From NCBI GenBank assembly GCA_021413845.1, contig JAIOPP010000006.1, positions 1 through 64,000 of the forward strand: DNA of 64,000 bases, read 5' to 3'. Below the pieces are notes generated by a model that worked only from the letters and a program-made list of their open reading frames with translations, had not been told where the DNA came from and did not search any database. Numbering within the stretch: the first letter of the stretch is position 1; every line of letters starts with the position of its first letter. Source of the DNA: Planctomycetia bacterium. Its GTDB lineage: Bacteria > Planctomycetota > Planctomycetia > Pirellulales > PNKZ01. Below, piece by piece: positions 44,418 through 52,723 of the stretch. The translations under genes were made by a program, and so were the position numbers.

Positions 44418-45332
44418 TTAGTAAGCGTGAGCGATCGAGCGACCGCTGCGAATCGTGGCCGAAGGATCGACCATCGGCGGAGGAGGCATCGGGCCCTTCT
44501 CCTTCTTCGGAGCAACCTTCGGAGCGGCCGGGGCAGCCGGAGCTACCGCGTCGCCACAGGTGGTGCAGGTCGGAGCAGCATCGGCACAGGCCGGAGCGGC
44601 ACACGTCGGAGCAGCACAAGTCGGGGCGGCACACGACGGAGCGGCTTCACCGCAGGTCGGAGCAGCACACGACGGAGCGGCACACGAAGGAGCAGCCGCA
44701 CCGCAAGCCGGGTCGGCACAACCGTTGGTGCAGCTATTGCAGCTGTTGCACTTCGGCAAGCAGCAGCTGATGTTCTTGAACCGGAACAACCGGCTCAGGA
44801 TGCAGCGATCGTTGCACTTCGAGCCGCAAGGATCGCAGCAGCCGTTACCGGCACCGCACGAAGGACCGGCAGCACCGCAAGCCGGTTCGGCAGCGGCACA
44901 GTTCGGACCAGCGTCACCGCACGACGGAGCGGCACAGCTCGGGGCTGCACAGCTAGGAGCCGCACAGCTTGGGCCGGCGTTACCGCACGACGGAGCAGCA
45001 GCACCGCAGGCCGGATCGGCACAGCCGGTGGTGCAGGTGTTGCAACCGGAGTTGCAGCAGCCGCGGTTCAACAGGCCGCGAAGGCCCGAGAACAAGCCGC
45101 ATTGTTTACCGCAGCCGCTACCGCATTGATCGGCACAGCCGTTACCGGCCGAACCGCAAGACGGATCAGCAGCCGCACAAGTCGCTTCGTGGCAGGCAGG
45201 ACCCGCATCGCAGCAGGAAGGTTGGCAGCAGCTGCCCCCACCTACCATACGATCGAGCAAACCGGCTCCGAAGCTTTGGCTACATAGCCCGGCACTCATT
45301 ACGAGCGCCCCTAGAAACTTAGAGAATTTCAT
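44418..45332 (-). CDS. Secreted Cys-rich repeat protein
   Basis: 304 aa from the ATG at 45332, which has an AGGAGA ribosome-binding site and gives a signal peptide (MKFSKFLGALVMSAGLCSQ, cleavage near SFGA). The frame extends upstream but that part is not protein-like. The mature part is built from short imperfect repeats such as CAAPSCAAPSCGDAGP and ADPACGAAAPSC, with about one Cys in six residues. Two similar blocks (LFSGLRGLLNRGCCNSGCNT and LSRLFRFKNISCCLPKCNSC) suggest an internal duplication. The end is ProLys-rich with PPPPMVDPSATIRSGRS. It is probably an extracellular or cell-wall protein stabilised by disulfides or metal. No enzyme motif is seen. Confidence 0.78.
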   Translation of the reverse strand: MKFSKFLGALVMSAGLCSQSFGAGLLDRMVGGGSCCQPSCCDAGPACHEATCAAADPSCGSAGNGCADQCGSGCGKQCGLFSGLRGLLNRGCCNSGCNTCTTGCADPACGAAAPSCGNAGPSCAAPSCAAPSCAAPSCGDAGPNCAAAEPACGAAGPSCGAGNGCCDPCGSKCNDRCILSRLFRFKNISCCLPKCNSCNSCTNGCADPACGAAAPSCAAPSCAAPTCGEAAPSCAAPTCAAPTCAAPACADAAPTCTTCGDAVAPAAPAAPKVAPKKEKGPMPPPPMVDPSATIRSGRSIAHAY

Positions 45333-45907
45333 CGAGCAACGTCTCCTTTGCGGAACTGCGGGCAGCGCGTCGCTTCGACTTCGACACCGTTTGGGCCGCA
45401 CCTCTTTGTGCTGCTGAAGCGAAGCGGCTGAACACGCGTCGCAGGCATCCTGCCCGTCGCTCGTTCGGCCAACTTCAGAGGTTCGATCCGTCGGTGTTTC
45501 TGTCGGTGCGGCGTGGGTCGGGACCCACAATTCACAAGTTATGAACATCAGAACCGTCGAGCCCTTCCGTGGCTCGAAAAACTGGTGCGGCCTCTGATGT
45601 CGCAACGGGCCGGTTGGGCTCCGTGTGCTACACATGGACAACCTTTGTAATCGGCCCCGCGGAGAATCCGCCTTGAGAGGGCGGAACTAATTTTCCTCAA
45701 ATGGTTTACGTTTCCTAAGGGGCAAGGTTTGCGCGTCGCGTAGACTAGGAAAACCTTGCGGCCTCACAACCGGCAAAGTCTGCCGAGTCGATCGTAGGCG
45801 ACGCACGATCGGTCTGTTATCGTCAGCCCGATCGGCAAGGTCGGCCTAGCTTTTGAAATCGCATTTCGCTCGCGTGCGCTCGATAGCACTCCCAGCATGG
45901 TTGCAAC
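45333..45907. other. Divergent intergenic region
   Basis: 575 bp between the Cys-rich gene and the glyoxalase-fold gene, which point away from each other. It must hold both promoters, but I could not place them. A short inverted repeat CCGCCTTGAGAGGGCGG lies near 45670. I see no RNA gene or further ORF. Confidence 0.4.
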
Positions 45908-46360
45908 ATGACTATTCGTTACGCCCATACCAACCTCATTGCCGACGACTGGCGAGGCTTGGCGGACTTTTACGTCGAAGTCTTCGACTGCGTTCCCATC
46001 AGCTCCGAGCGCGATCACCATGGGCCTCTGACGGACCAACTGACAGGCATGCCCGGCGCGAGGATCCAAGGTCGCCATCTTCGTCTTCCAGGACACGGCG
46101 ACCTGGGGCCGACGCTCGAGGTGTTCAGCTATGCCCAGAACGCCGCGCACCCGCCGACCGAGCTCCACCGGCCGGGCTTCCAACACTTAGCGTTCGAGGT
46201 CGACGACGTGGAACAAAAGCGAACCGAGATCCTTGCCCGCGGCGGACGCGAAGTCGGCCAACTCGTGACGCTCGATATCGCCGGCGCGGGCTTGCTCACG
46301 CTCGTCTATCTGACCGATCCCGAAGGGAACATTCTCGAACTTCAAAAGTGGCATAAGTAG
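45908..46360 (+). CDS. VOC-superfamily (glyoxalase/bleomycin-resistance fold) protein
   Basis: 150 aa. The start RYAHTNLIADDWRGLADFYV with a His at strand 1 and the second half GFQHLAFEVDDVEQKRTEIL ... VYLTDPEGNILELQKW show the paired beta-alpha-beta-beta-beta modules of this superfamily. Metal ligands His (YAHTNL), His (FQHLAF) and Glu (ILELQ) are plausible. Members act as lyases, dioxygenases or resistance proteins; the substrate here is not determinable. It is a single gene. Confidence 0.87.
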   Translation: MTIRYAHTNLIADDWRGLADFYVEVFDCVPISSERDHHGPLTDQLTGMPGARIQGRHLRLPGHGDLGPTLEVFSYAQNAAHPPTELHRPGFQHLAFEVDDVEQKRTEILARGGREVGQLVTLDIAGAGLLTLVYLTDPEGNILELQKWHK

Positions 46361-46683
46361 CCGTCGGACTGTGAGTGTCGAAACTCTCCACTTCGAAGTT
46401 ACGAGCCGCGTAGCAATCGGCGACACAAGCACACCCCTCTTTCGCCGGCGATGGCGTTCGGCGGCAACTCTCAGAGGGAAAGTCGTTCCGATACCGGTCA
46501 GATCAACGGTTTTGCATCCCTTTTCACGGGCAACTTGCTAGGCCCTTCCCGGCTGCGTATCCTTAATCCTTCCCGCCGTGCTCCCCGCCTGCTTGCAAAT
46601 TCGTCGTTCGGCCTCGATCTCGCGGCCGTTTCGCTCCGCATTGCTTCGGCATCTTGAAATAACCTCGCATTGAGAATTCCCGT
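46361..46683. other. Intergenic region before the first PQQ-propeller gene
   Basis: About 320 bp. I see no gene, hairpin terminator or clear promoter here; small frames in it are not protein-like. Confidence 0.4.
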
Positions 46684-48821
46684 ATGAAATCGTCCCGCCT
46701 CGTCGTGACCCGTTCGTGGATCACCGCTCCTTGGGCACTCGCTGCGATTCTGCTATTCGCCGCCCCTTCCTTCGGGGCCGATCCGCTCGATTGGCCCAAC
46801 TGGCGCGGCCCTGAACAGAACGGCATTTCACGCGAGACGGGCCTTCCCGCCGAATGGGATTTCGACGGCACGAATCTTCTCTGGAAGAGCACCGAACTCG
46901 CCACGCGCTCTACGCCGATCGTGATGAACGGCAAGCTCTATACGTTGGCGCGCAGCAATCCCGAAACACACAAGGAAGGCGAGAAGGTCATCTGCGCCGA
47001 TGCCGCCACCGGCAAGATCTTATGGGAAAACAAATTCAACGTCTTCCTCTCGGATGTTCCGGCCGAGCGCGTGGCCTGGGGTGTCGTCGTCGACGAACGA
47101 ACGTCGCCGTCGTTTATGAAGACCTCGTGCTTATCAGCGCCGTGATGACGAACTGGGGCGAGCTTTCGGTTCCCGCGCATCGCTTCATCGCCTTCGACAA
47201 GAAGACGGGTCAAGTCGTTTGGTTCAACGGCACGTCGCTGCGTCCCGACGACACGACCTATAGCACGCCGACGATGGGGGTCATCAACGGCCAAGCCTCG
47301 ATGGTGTTCGGTTCCGGCGATGGTCGGGTTTGGGGTTTCCAACCGCGCACCGGTAAGCCGGTGTGGAACTATCAAATGTCGCTGCGAGGTTTGAACGTTT
47401 CGCCGCTGATCTCCGGCGACACCGTCTATTTCGGCCAAAGCGAAGAAAACCCCGACGACAGCAGCATGGGTGCCGTGGCGGCGCTCAACGTGGCCGACGC
47501 CAAAGGAGACGTGACGAAGACCGCCGCTCTCTGGCGCAATAAAAAGCAAATGGTCGGCAAGAGCTCGCCGGTCGTGGTCGGTGATCGGGTTTATGCGTTC
47601 GACGACGGCAACATCTGCTATGTGCTCGACGCGAAGACCGGCGAATCGATCGGCAAACCGCTCCGCCTGATCGGCTCGATCATGCGTGCGAGCCCCCTCT
47701 ATGCCGACGGTAAGATTTACGCCTGCACGACAAGCGCGTATCACTGCATCGAGCCGACGAAGACCGGTGCGAAGATCACGCAAAAACTCCGGTTCCCGAA
47801 CGGCGAAGAGATTCACGGGTCGATGATCGCCTCGCACGGCCGGCTCTATCTGCCGACGATCAACGCCATGTACTGCATCGGGTTGAAAGATGCCGTACCG
47901 GCCGCAACCGAGCGTCCGGCGTTGCCGAAAGAAGCCGAACTCACCGACAAGACCCCGGCGGTGGTGCAGGTCGTGCCGGCCGAATCGCTCATCAAGCCGG
48001 GCGATAAGATCGCTTACAAAGTTCGCTTGTTCAACGCGCGCGGCCAGTTGCTGGAAGAACCGAAAGACGTGAAGTTCAGCATCACCTCCGGCGGCGAGAT
48101 CGACGGCTCGGGCAACTTCACCGCGGCGAGCGAACCGAAACATACGGCAGCTTACGTGACCGCCGAAGTCGGTGGCTTGAAAGGAACGGCAAGGTTGCGC
48201 GTCATCCCGCCGTTGCCGTGGAAATTTAATTTCGACGAGATCACGGTCGACACGCCGAATCCGGTGTCGGGCGTCTTGGAAGGAGAGCCGCCGGCCACGT
48301 GGATCGGCGTCCGCTATCGCCACAAGATCCGCGCAGTCGACGGCAACAACGCGATGGTCAAGGTGACGACGATTCCGAAAGGAACGCGCAGCCAAAGTTG
48401 GATGGGCCGCACCGACTTCCACGACTACACGATCCAAGCCGAAGTGCGCGGAGCTACGAAGAACGGCAAGCTGCCGGATGCCGGGCTCATCGCGCAGCGC
48501 TATACGCTCGACTTGATGGGCAACGCGCAACAATTGCAGATCCGTTCTTGGACGGCCCTCCTCGAACATCGCTTCGCCGTGAGCGCGCCGTTTGCTTGGA
48601 AGCCGAATACGACTTACGTGTTGAAGTTCCGCGCAGAGACTTCCGGCGAGAAGGCGATCTTGAAAGGGAAAGCCTGGAAGAAGGGAGATGCCGAGCCGGC
48701 CGAATGGACGATCACCGGCACCGACGAAGTCGGCAATCTCAACGGAAGTCCCGGCCTTTTCGGCAACGCGAACGATGCCGAAATCACCTACGACGAAATC
48801 ACCGTGACGCCGAACGAGTAA
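46684..48821 (+). pseudogene. PQQ-type beta-propeller protein interrupted by a frameshift
   Basis: A signal peptide (ending SFGAD) and the first propeller blades (DWPNWRGPEQNGISRE, DAATGKILWENKFN) are read in one frame up to about 47095. From 47097 the similarity continues in the next frame (TNVAVVYEDL, then KTGQVVWFNG, SGDGRVWGFQPRTGKPVW, LDAKTGESIG). One base is missing near GACGAACGAACG, where a -1 step would restore one protein of about 712 residues. The C-terminal third is a beta-sandwich-like domain with VDTPNPVSGVLEG and the end YDEITVTPNE. Intact relatives would be exported proteins binding PQQ-like propellers. The break may be a true mutation or a sequencing error; both halves otherwise look well conserved, which favours a recent change or error. 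Confidence 0.75.
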
Positions 48822-48898
48822 GCATAACTTTTCGATCATCGCTATTCGAGGTGCTCCGTGGAGCACTTCATCGCCCGATCTCAGATTAGGATAACCTC

Positions 48899-51592
48899 AT
48901 GTTCTCGACGTTTTCTCGCCGGCTCGCGATTCCCTGTTTAGCGAGCTTAGCGTTCGGCCTCGGCTGCGATTCCCCTAAGCCTGCCGCACCCCGCGGAAGC
49001 ACCGGCGGAATCGGTAGCTCGGCGATCGCAACTCCTGCGTCATCCGACCCGCTCGCTCCGCCGGTGATCGAAGTTCCGGCGAAGGTGAAGCTCGAGCCGG
49101 CCGAAGTGGCTCCGGTCAAAGTCGTCACGGAAGGGACGCCGGTTCCCGTCGCCTCGGCCGCAGGCTCGAAGAAAGTCGTCGAGAAGGAAGTCACGGAATC
49201 GATCGTCGTTCCCGGCGCTACGAAGACGACGACGACCGAAACGAAGGTCGGCGGCACGGACGTCAAGACGACCGTCACGACGACGCCCGCCGCATCTCCT
49301 ACCGGCACTTCTCCTACCGACATCGGCGGCAAGCCGCCCATCATGCTCTCGCCGAGCGTTACCGTGAAGGTCGCTACTCCGGCTGCAACGCCGACCTCGA
49401 CCGTGCCCGTTAAAGTCGAGGTGAAAGTCGAGCTCGCGAAGCCGGCTACGGAAATCAAGCCGGAAGTGAAGCCTGAGATCAAGCCGGAAGCTAAACCGGA
49501 AGTGAAGCCTGCGCCTGACGCGAAACCGCAAGCGGACACGAAACCGGCTCCCGAAGTGAAGCCTAATGCCGAAGTGAAGCCGGAGGCGAAGGCTCCGATC
49601 GCCGTTGCGATGGTAGACACGAAGACCACCTCCGGCGCAACCGCTATCGCACCCTCGGCGGGTTTCCTTCCGCCGCAAGCCTTGCTGGCCGGGAAGTCGT
49701 CCGTCGCGGCGCCGGTCATCGGCGTGAAGAAGGACGACTGGAATCAGTGGGGCGGCTCGTCCGTTCGCAACAACATTCCGGCCGGTAAGAACATCGCCTC
49801 CGAATGGTCGCTCGGCGAAGGCTACCTCAGCGACGGAGTCTTCAAGAAAGAAGACGCGTCGAAGAACGTCCTGTGGGCCGCCGCCGTCGGTTCGCAAACC
49901 TACGGCAATCCGATCGTCGCCAACGGCCAAGTCTATGTCGGCACGAACAACGGCGCCGGCTGGATCAAGCGCTATCCGGCCGCAGTCGATCTCGGCTGCT
50001 TGATCGCGTTCGACGAAAAAGACGGCAAGTTCCTCTGGCAACATTCCAGCGAAAAATTGGCGACCGGTCGCGTACACGATTGGCCGATGCAAGGTATCTG
50101 CTGCTCGCCGCTCGTCGAAGGGGATCACGTCTGGTTCGTGACGAGCCGCGGCATCGTGCTTTGTCTCGATGCCCAAGGTTTCTACGACGGCGAAGACGAC
50201 GGCCCGATCGTCGGCGAGCCGGTGCGGCTCTTCGACGTAATGAAGAACGACGACCCGAAGCTCGACAAGCTCGAGCCCATGCTCGTCGAGCTCAAGGCGG
50301 GCAAGGTCGCCGAAGGCTTGCGCAAGCAGTTCTCCGCGCTCGGCATAGAGCTGCCGGCCGATGTCGCCGTCGCGGCGGGCAAGCGCCCGAGCAGCTTCGT
50401 GGCGAAGTATAAAGACGGCGCGCTCGAACGCGTCATTCAAATGCAGATGGAAGGGCCGAAGCTCGGCGTATACAAGGTTCTCAACGTCTCCGACAAAGAC
50501 GAAGCCGACGTGATCTGGCAGCTCGACATGATGAACGAGCTCGGTGTTTCGCAACACAACATGTGCTCCTGCTCGGTCACCGATGCCGGCGATTTCCTCT
50601 TCGTCTGCACGTCGAACGGCGTCGATGAAGGCCACATCAACCTGCCTGCTCCCAACGCTCCGAGCTTCATCGCGCTCGACAAGAAGACCGGCAAGCTCCT
50701 CTGGAAAGACAGTTCGCCGGGACTCAACATCTTGCACGGCCAATGGTCGAGCCCGGCCTATGCCGTGATCGACGGCACGCCGCAGATCATCTTCGCCGGC
50801 GGCGACGGTTGGCTCTACAGCTTTAAGGGAGACGCCGGAAAAGACGGCAAACCGGAGTTGCTCTGGTCGTTCGACGCCAACCCCAAGACCTCGAAATACA
50901 TCCTCGGCGGACGAGGCACGCGCAACGAGATCATCGCCACACCCGTCATCTACAACGACTTGGTCTATCTCGCGGTCGGCCAAGATCCCGAGCACGGCGA
51001 AGGGATCGGCCATCTCTGGTGCATCGATCCGAAGAAGCGCGGCGACATCAGCGGCGAGCTCGCCTTCAGCTTGAAGGATCCCAAGACCCCGATCCCGCAT
51101 CGCCGCTTGCAAGCGGTCGACGAAGCGGCCGGCGAAGTCGCTCGCCCGAACCCCAACTCGGGCGTCGTTTGGCACTACAGCCAGTTCGACAAAGACGGCA
51201 ACAAGAAGGTCGCCTGGGAAGAAGAAATGCACCGCACCTGCGGCACCGTCGTCATCAAAGACGATCTGCTCTACATCGCCGACTTCAGCGGCTTGTTCCA
51301 CTGCGTCGACGCGAAGACGGGCGTTCCTTATTGGACCCACGACTTGCTCGCCGCGTGCTGGGGTTCGGCGATGATCTGCGACGGCAAGGTTTACATCGGC
51401 GACGAGGAAGGGAAGATCGCGATCTTCAAGCACTCGAAGGAATACGAAGAGCCGGGCATCGTCGAGATGGGCAACTCCATCTACACCACGCCGCTCGTCG
51501 CCAACGACAAGCTCTTCATCGCCAACAAGACCCACGTCTTCGCCATCGGCCCGAACGAAGGGGACGGCGAGTCGAAGAAAGACGAGAAGTAA
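48899..51592 (+). CDS. Exported PQQ-type beta-propeller protein with long Lys/Pro linker
   Basis: 897 aa. The N-terminus has a short signal ending in AFGLGCDS, a weak lipobox, so it may be a lipoprotein. Residues about 40-260 are low complexity: Val/Thr/Ala/Pro, then a block of EVKPEIKPEAKPEVKP-type repeats, probably an extended spacer across the cell envelope. From about 275 a propeller follows with WNQWGGSSVRNNIP, ANGQVYVGTNNG, DEKDGKFLWQHSS, LDKKTGKLLWKDSS and GKVYIGDEEGKIAIF. The partner gene lies 77 bp upstream, and a strong terminator follows. The function of these planctomycete propellers is not established. Confidence 0.85.
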   Translation: MFSTFSRRLAIPCLASLAFGLGCDSPKPAAPRGSTGGIGSSAIATPASSDPLAPPVIEVPAKVKLEPAEVAPVKVVTEGTPVPVASAAGSKKVVEKEVTESIVVPGATKTTTTETKVGGTDVKTTVTTTPAASPTGTSPTDIGGKPPIMLSPSVTVKVATPAATPTSTVPVKVEVKVELAKPATEIKPEVKPEIKPEAKPEVKPAPDAKPQADTKPAPEVKPNAEVKPEAKAPIAVAMVDTKTTSGATAIAPSAGFLPPQALLAGKSSVAAPVIGVKKDDWNQWGGSSVRNNIPAGKNIASEWSLGEGYLSDGVFKKEDASKNVLWAAAVGSQTYGNPIVANGQVYVGTNNGAGWIKRYPAAVDLGCLIAFDEKDGKFLWQHSSEKLATGRVHDWPMQGICCSPLVEGDHVWFVTSRGIVLCLDAQGFYDGEDDGPIVGEPVRLFDVMKNDDPKLDKLEPMLVELKAGKVAEGLRKQFSALGIELPADVAVAAGKRPSSFVAKYKDGALERVIQMQMEGPKLGVYKVLNVSDKDEADVIWQLDMMNELGVSQHNMCSCSVTDAGDFLFVCTSNGVDEGHINLPAPNAPSFIALDKKTGKLLWKDSSPGLNILHGQWSSPAYAVIDGTPQIIFAGGDGWLYSFKGDAGKDGKPELLWSFDANPKTSKYILGGRGTRNEIIATPVIYNDLVYLAVGQDPEHGEGIGHLWCIDPKKRGDISGELAFSLKDPKTPIPHRRLQAVDEAAGEVARPNPNSGVVWHYSQFDKDGNKKVAWEEEMHRTCGTVVIKDDLLYIADFSGLFHCVDAKTGVPYWTHDLLAACWGSAMICDGKVYIGDEEGKIAIFKHSKEYEEPGIVEMGNSIYTTPLVANDKLFIANKTHVFAIGPNEGDGESKKDEK

Positions 51593-51610
51593 AACGCTTG
51601 CCTCGCTCAA

Positions 51611-51645
51611 GCCCTCGGAGCGCGGACGGCGCTCCGAGGGCTTTT
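51611..51645 (+). terminator. Rho-independent terminator after the PQQ-propeller gene
   Basis: A perfect 13-bp stem (GCCCTCGGAGCGC with GCGCTCCGAGGGC), loop GGACG, followed by TTTT. Confidence 0.9.
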
Positions 51646-52050
51646 GCATGCGCTGGCGAATGACTGATGCCTCATGTCTAATGCCTAAGGAAGCACGCAT
51701 GTCGAAGCCCGAGGGTTTACTATTCGTGCTTCGTCCTTCTTTCGTCATTCGGATTTCGACATTCGACCTTAGGGAATCGACATTCCCTCACTGACCTCCA
51801 CGAGCCCGGCGACGTCGAGCATTCCGGTGATGCTCGTGTCGAACTACCCGGAATACCAAGCCCAGGCCGTGGCGCTCGGAGCCGCCGCAGGTTTCGGTAA
51901 GGCGGATCTCGACCGCCCGGAAACCTTAGCGAAGTTCGCAGCCGCCCTCCAATCATGAGGTGAACGAAGGTAGCGAACGCTTCGCAACGAGCGTAGTATG
52001 CACCGACGATCACTCGCCGTCCCCATGGATAGACCCAGAGTCCGCTCATC
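51646..52050. other. Intergenic region before the ECF sigma factor
   Basis: About 400 bp after the terminator. It contains the receiver-domain remnant at 51800-51958 and short runs of CATTCGG/CATTCGAC-like repeats near 51746-51767. I see no complete gene or clear promoter. Confidence 0.4.
51800..51958 (+). pseudogene. Remnant of a response-regulator receiver domain
   Basis: The frame ending in TGA at 51956-51958 reads IPVMLVSNYPEYQAQAVALG, then AAAGFGKADL and a final helix ending AALQS. This is the last third of a receiver domain: the beta-4 strand with a Ser switch residue, the alanine-rich helix, the conserved Lys in GFGK and helix 5. No phospho-acceptor or start region exists upstream, so it is a fragment. 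It stands just before an ECF sigma-factor gene. Confidence 0.5.
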
Positions 52051-52689
52051 GTGACCGACGCAGCTTCCGTTTCCGGCATCACTTCTCAGAGTTTGCTCGC
52101 GCGCGTGCGTCGGCATGCGCCGGAAGCTTGGGAACGCTTGTCGGCAATTTATGGACCCTTGGTCTATCAATGGGGACGCCGGTGCGGCCTGCCGGCGGAA
52201 GACGCCGCGGATATCGTGCAAGAAGTGTTCGGAGTTCTCGCGCGCAGAATCGACGACTATCGGGGCGCGGGAAAATTTCGCGCCTGGCTCTGGACCATCA
52301 CGCGCAACAAAGTCCGCGATCATCTTCGCCGCTCACAGGCGCAAGCCCTCGCCGTCGGCGGATCGACCGCTTATCAAAGCCTGCAACAACTCTCCGACGA
52401 TGCGCCCGAGCCGTGGTCGGCGGAAGAGCGGAGCGCAACGAAGCATTCCGTTGCGCAGCAGGCCGGCGCGGAGCAAGGCCTGGCGGAAAAAGGAATCACG
52501 ACGCGGACCTTGGAACTGGTGCGCGCCGAGTTCGAGCCGACCACTTGGCAAGCGTTCTGGATCGCGACCGTCGAAAAAAGAACGGCCGCCGAAATCGCCG
52601 CCTCGCTCGGCATCACGAAGCACGCCGTTCACCAAGCCAAGTACCGCGTTCTGCGACGCTTGCGCGAAGAGTTCGACGGGCTCGCGTAA
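52051..52689 (+). CDS. ECF-type RNA polymerase sigma factor
   Basis: 212 aa with a GTG start. Region 2 is clear (AEDAADIVQEVFGVLARRI, GKFRAWLWTITRNKVRDHLR) and region 4 follows near residue 150-205 (WQAFWIATVEKRTAAEIAAS, then KHAVHQAKYRVLRRLRE). A linker of about 55 residues joins them. Such sigma factors direct RNA polymerase to a small regulon. The gene meets the giant kinase gene tail to tail with 34 bp between. The kinase has an anti-sigma-like zinc motif, so the two may form a signalling pair, a combination known from planctomycetes. Confidence 0.9.
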   Translation: MTDAASVSGITSQSLLARVRRHAPEAWERLSAIYGPLVYQWGRRCGLPAEDAADIVQEVFGVLARRIDDYRGAGKFRAWLWTITRNKVRDHLRRSQAQALAVGGSTAYQSLQQLSDDAPEPWSAEERSATKHSVAQQAGAEQGLAEKGITTRTLELVRAEFEPTTWQAFWIATVEKRTAAEIAASLGITKHAVHQAKYRVLRRLREEFDGLA

Positions 52690-52723
52690 GCGTAAACGCC
52701 GGATACCGTGGCGTCGGCCGACG

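Noticed and set aside
44455-45129. Regular repeats that at first sight resemble a CRISPR array or satellite
   Set aside because: The repeats have no constant repeat-spacer period and coincide with the codons of the Cys-rich protein on the minus strand.
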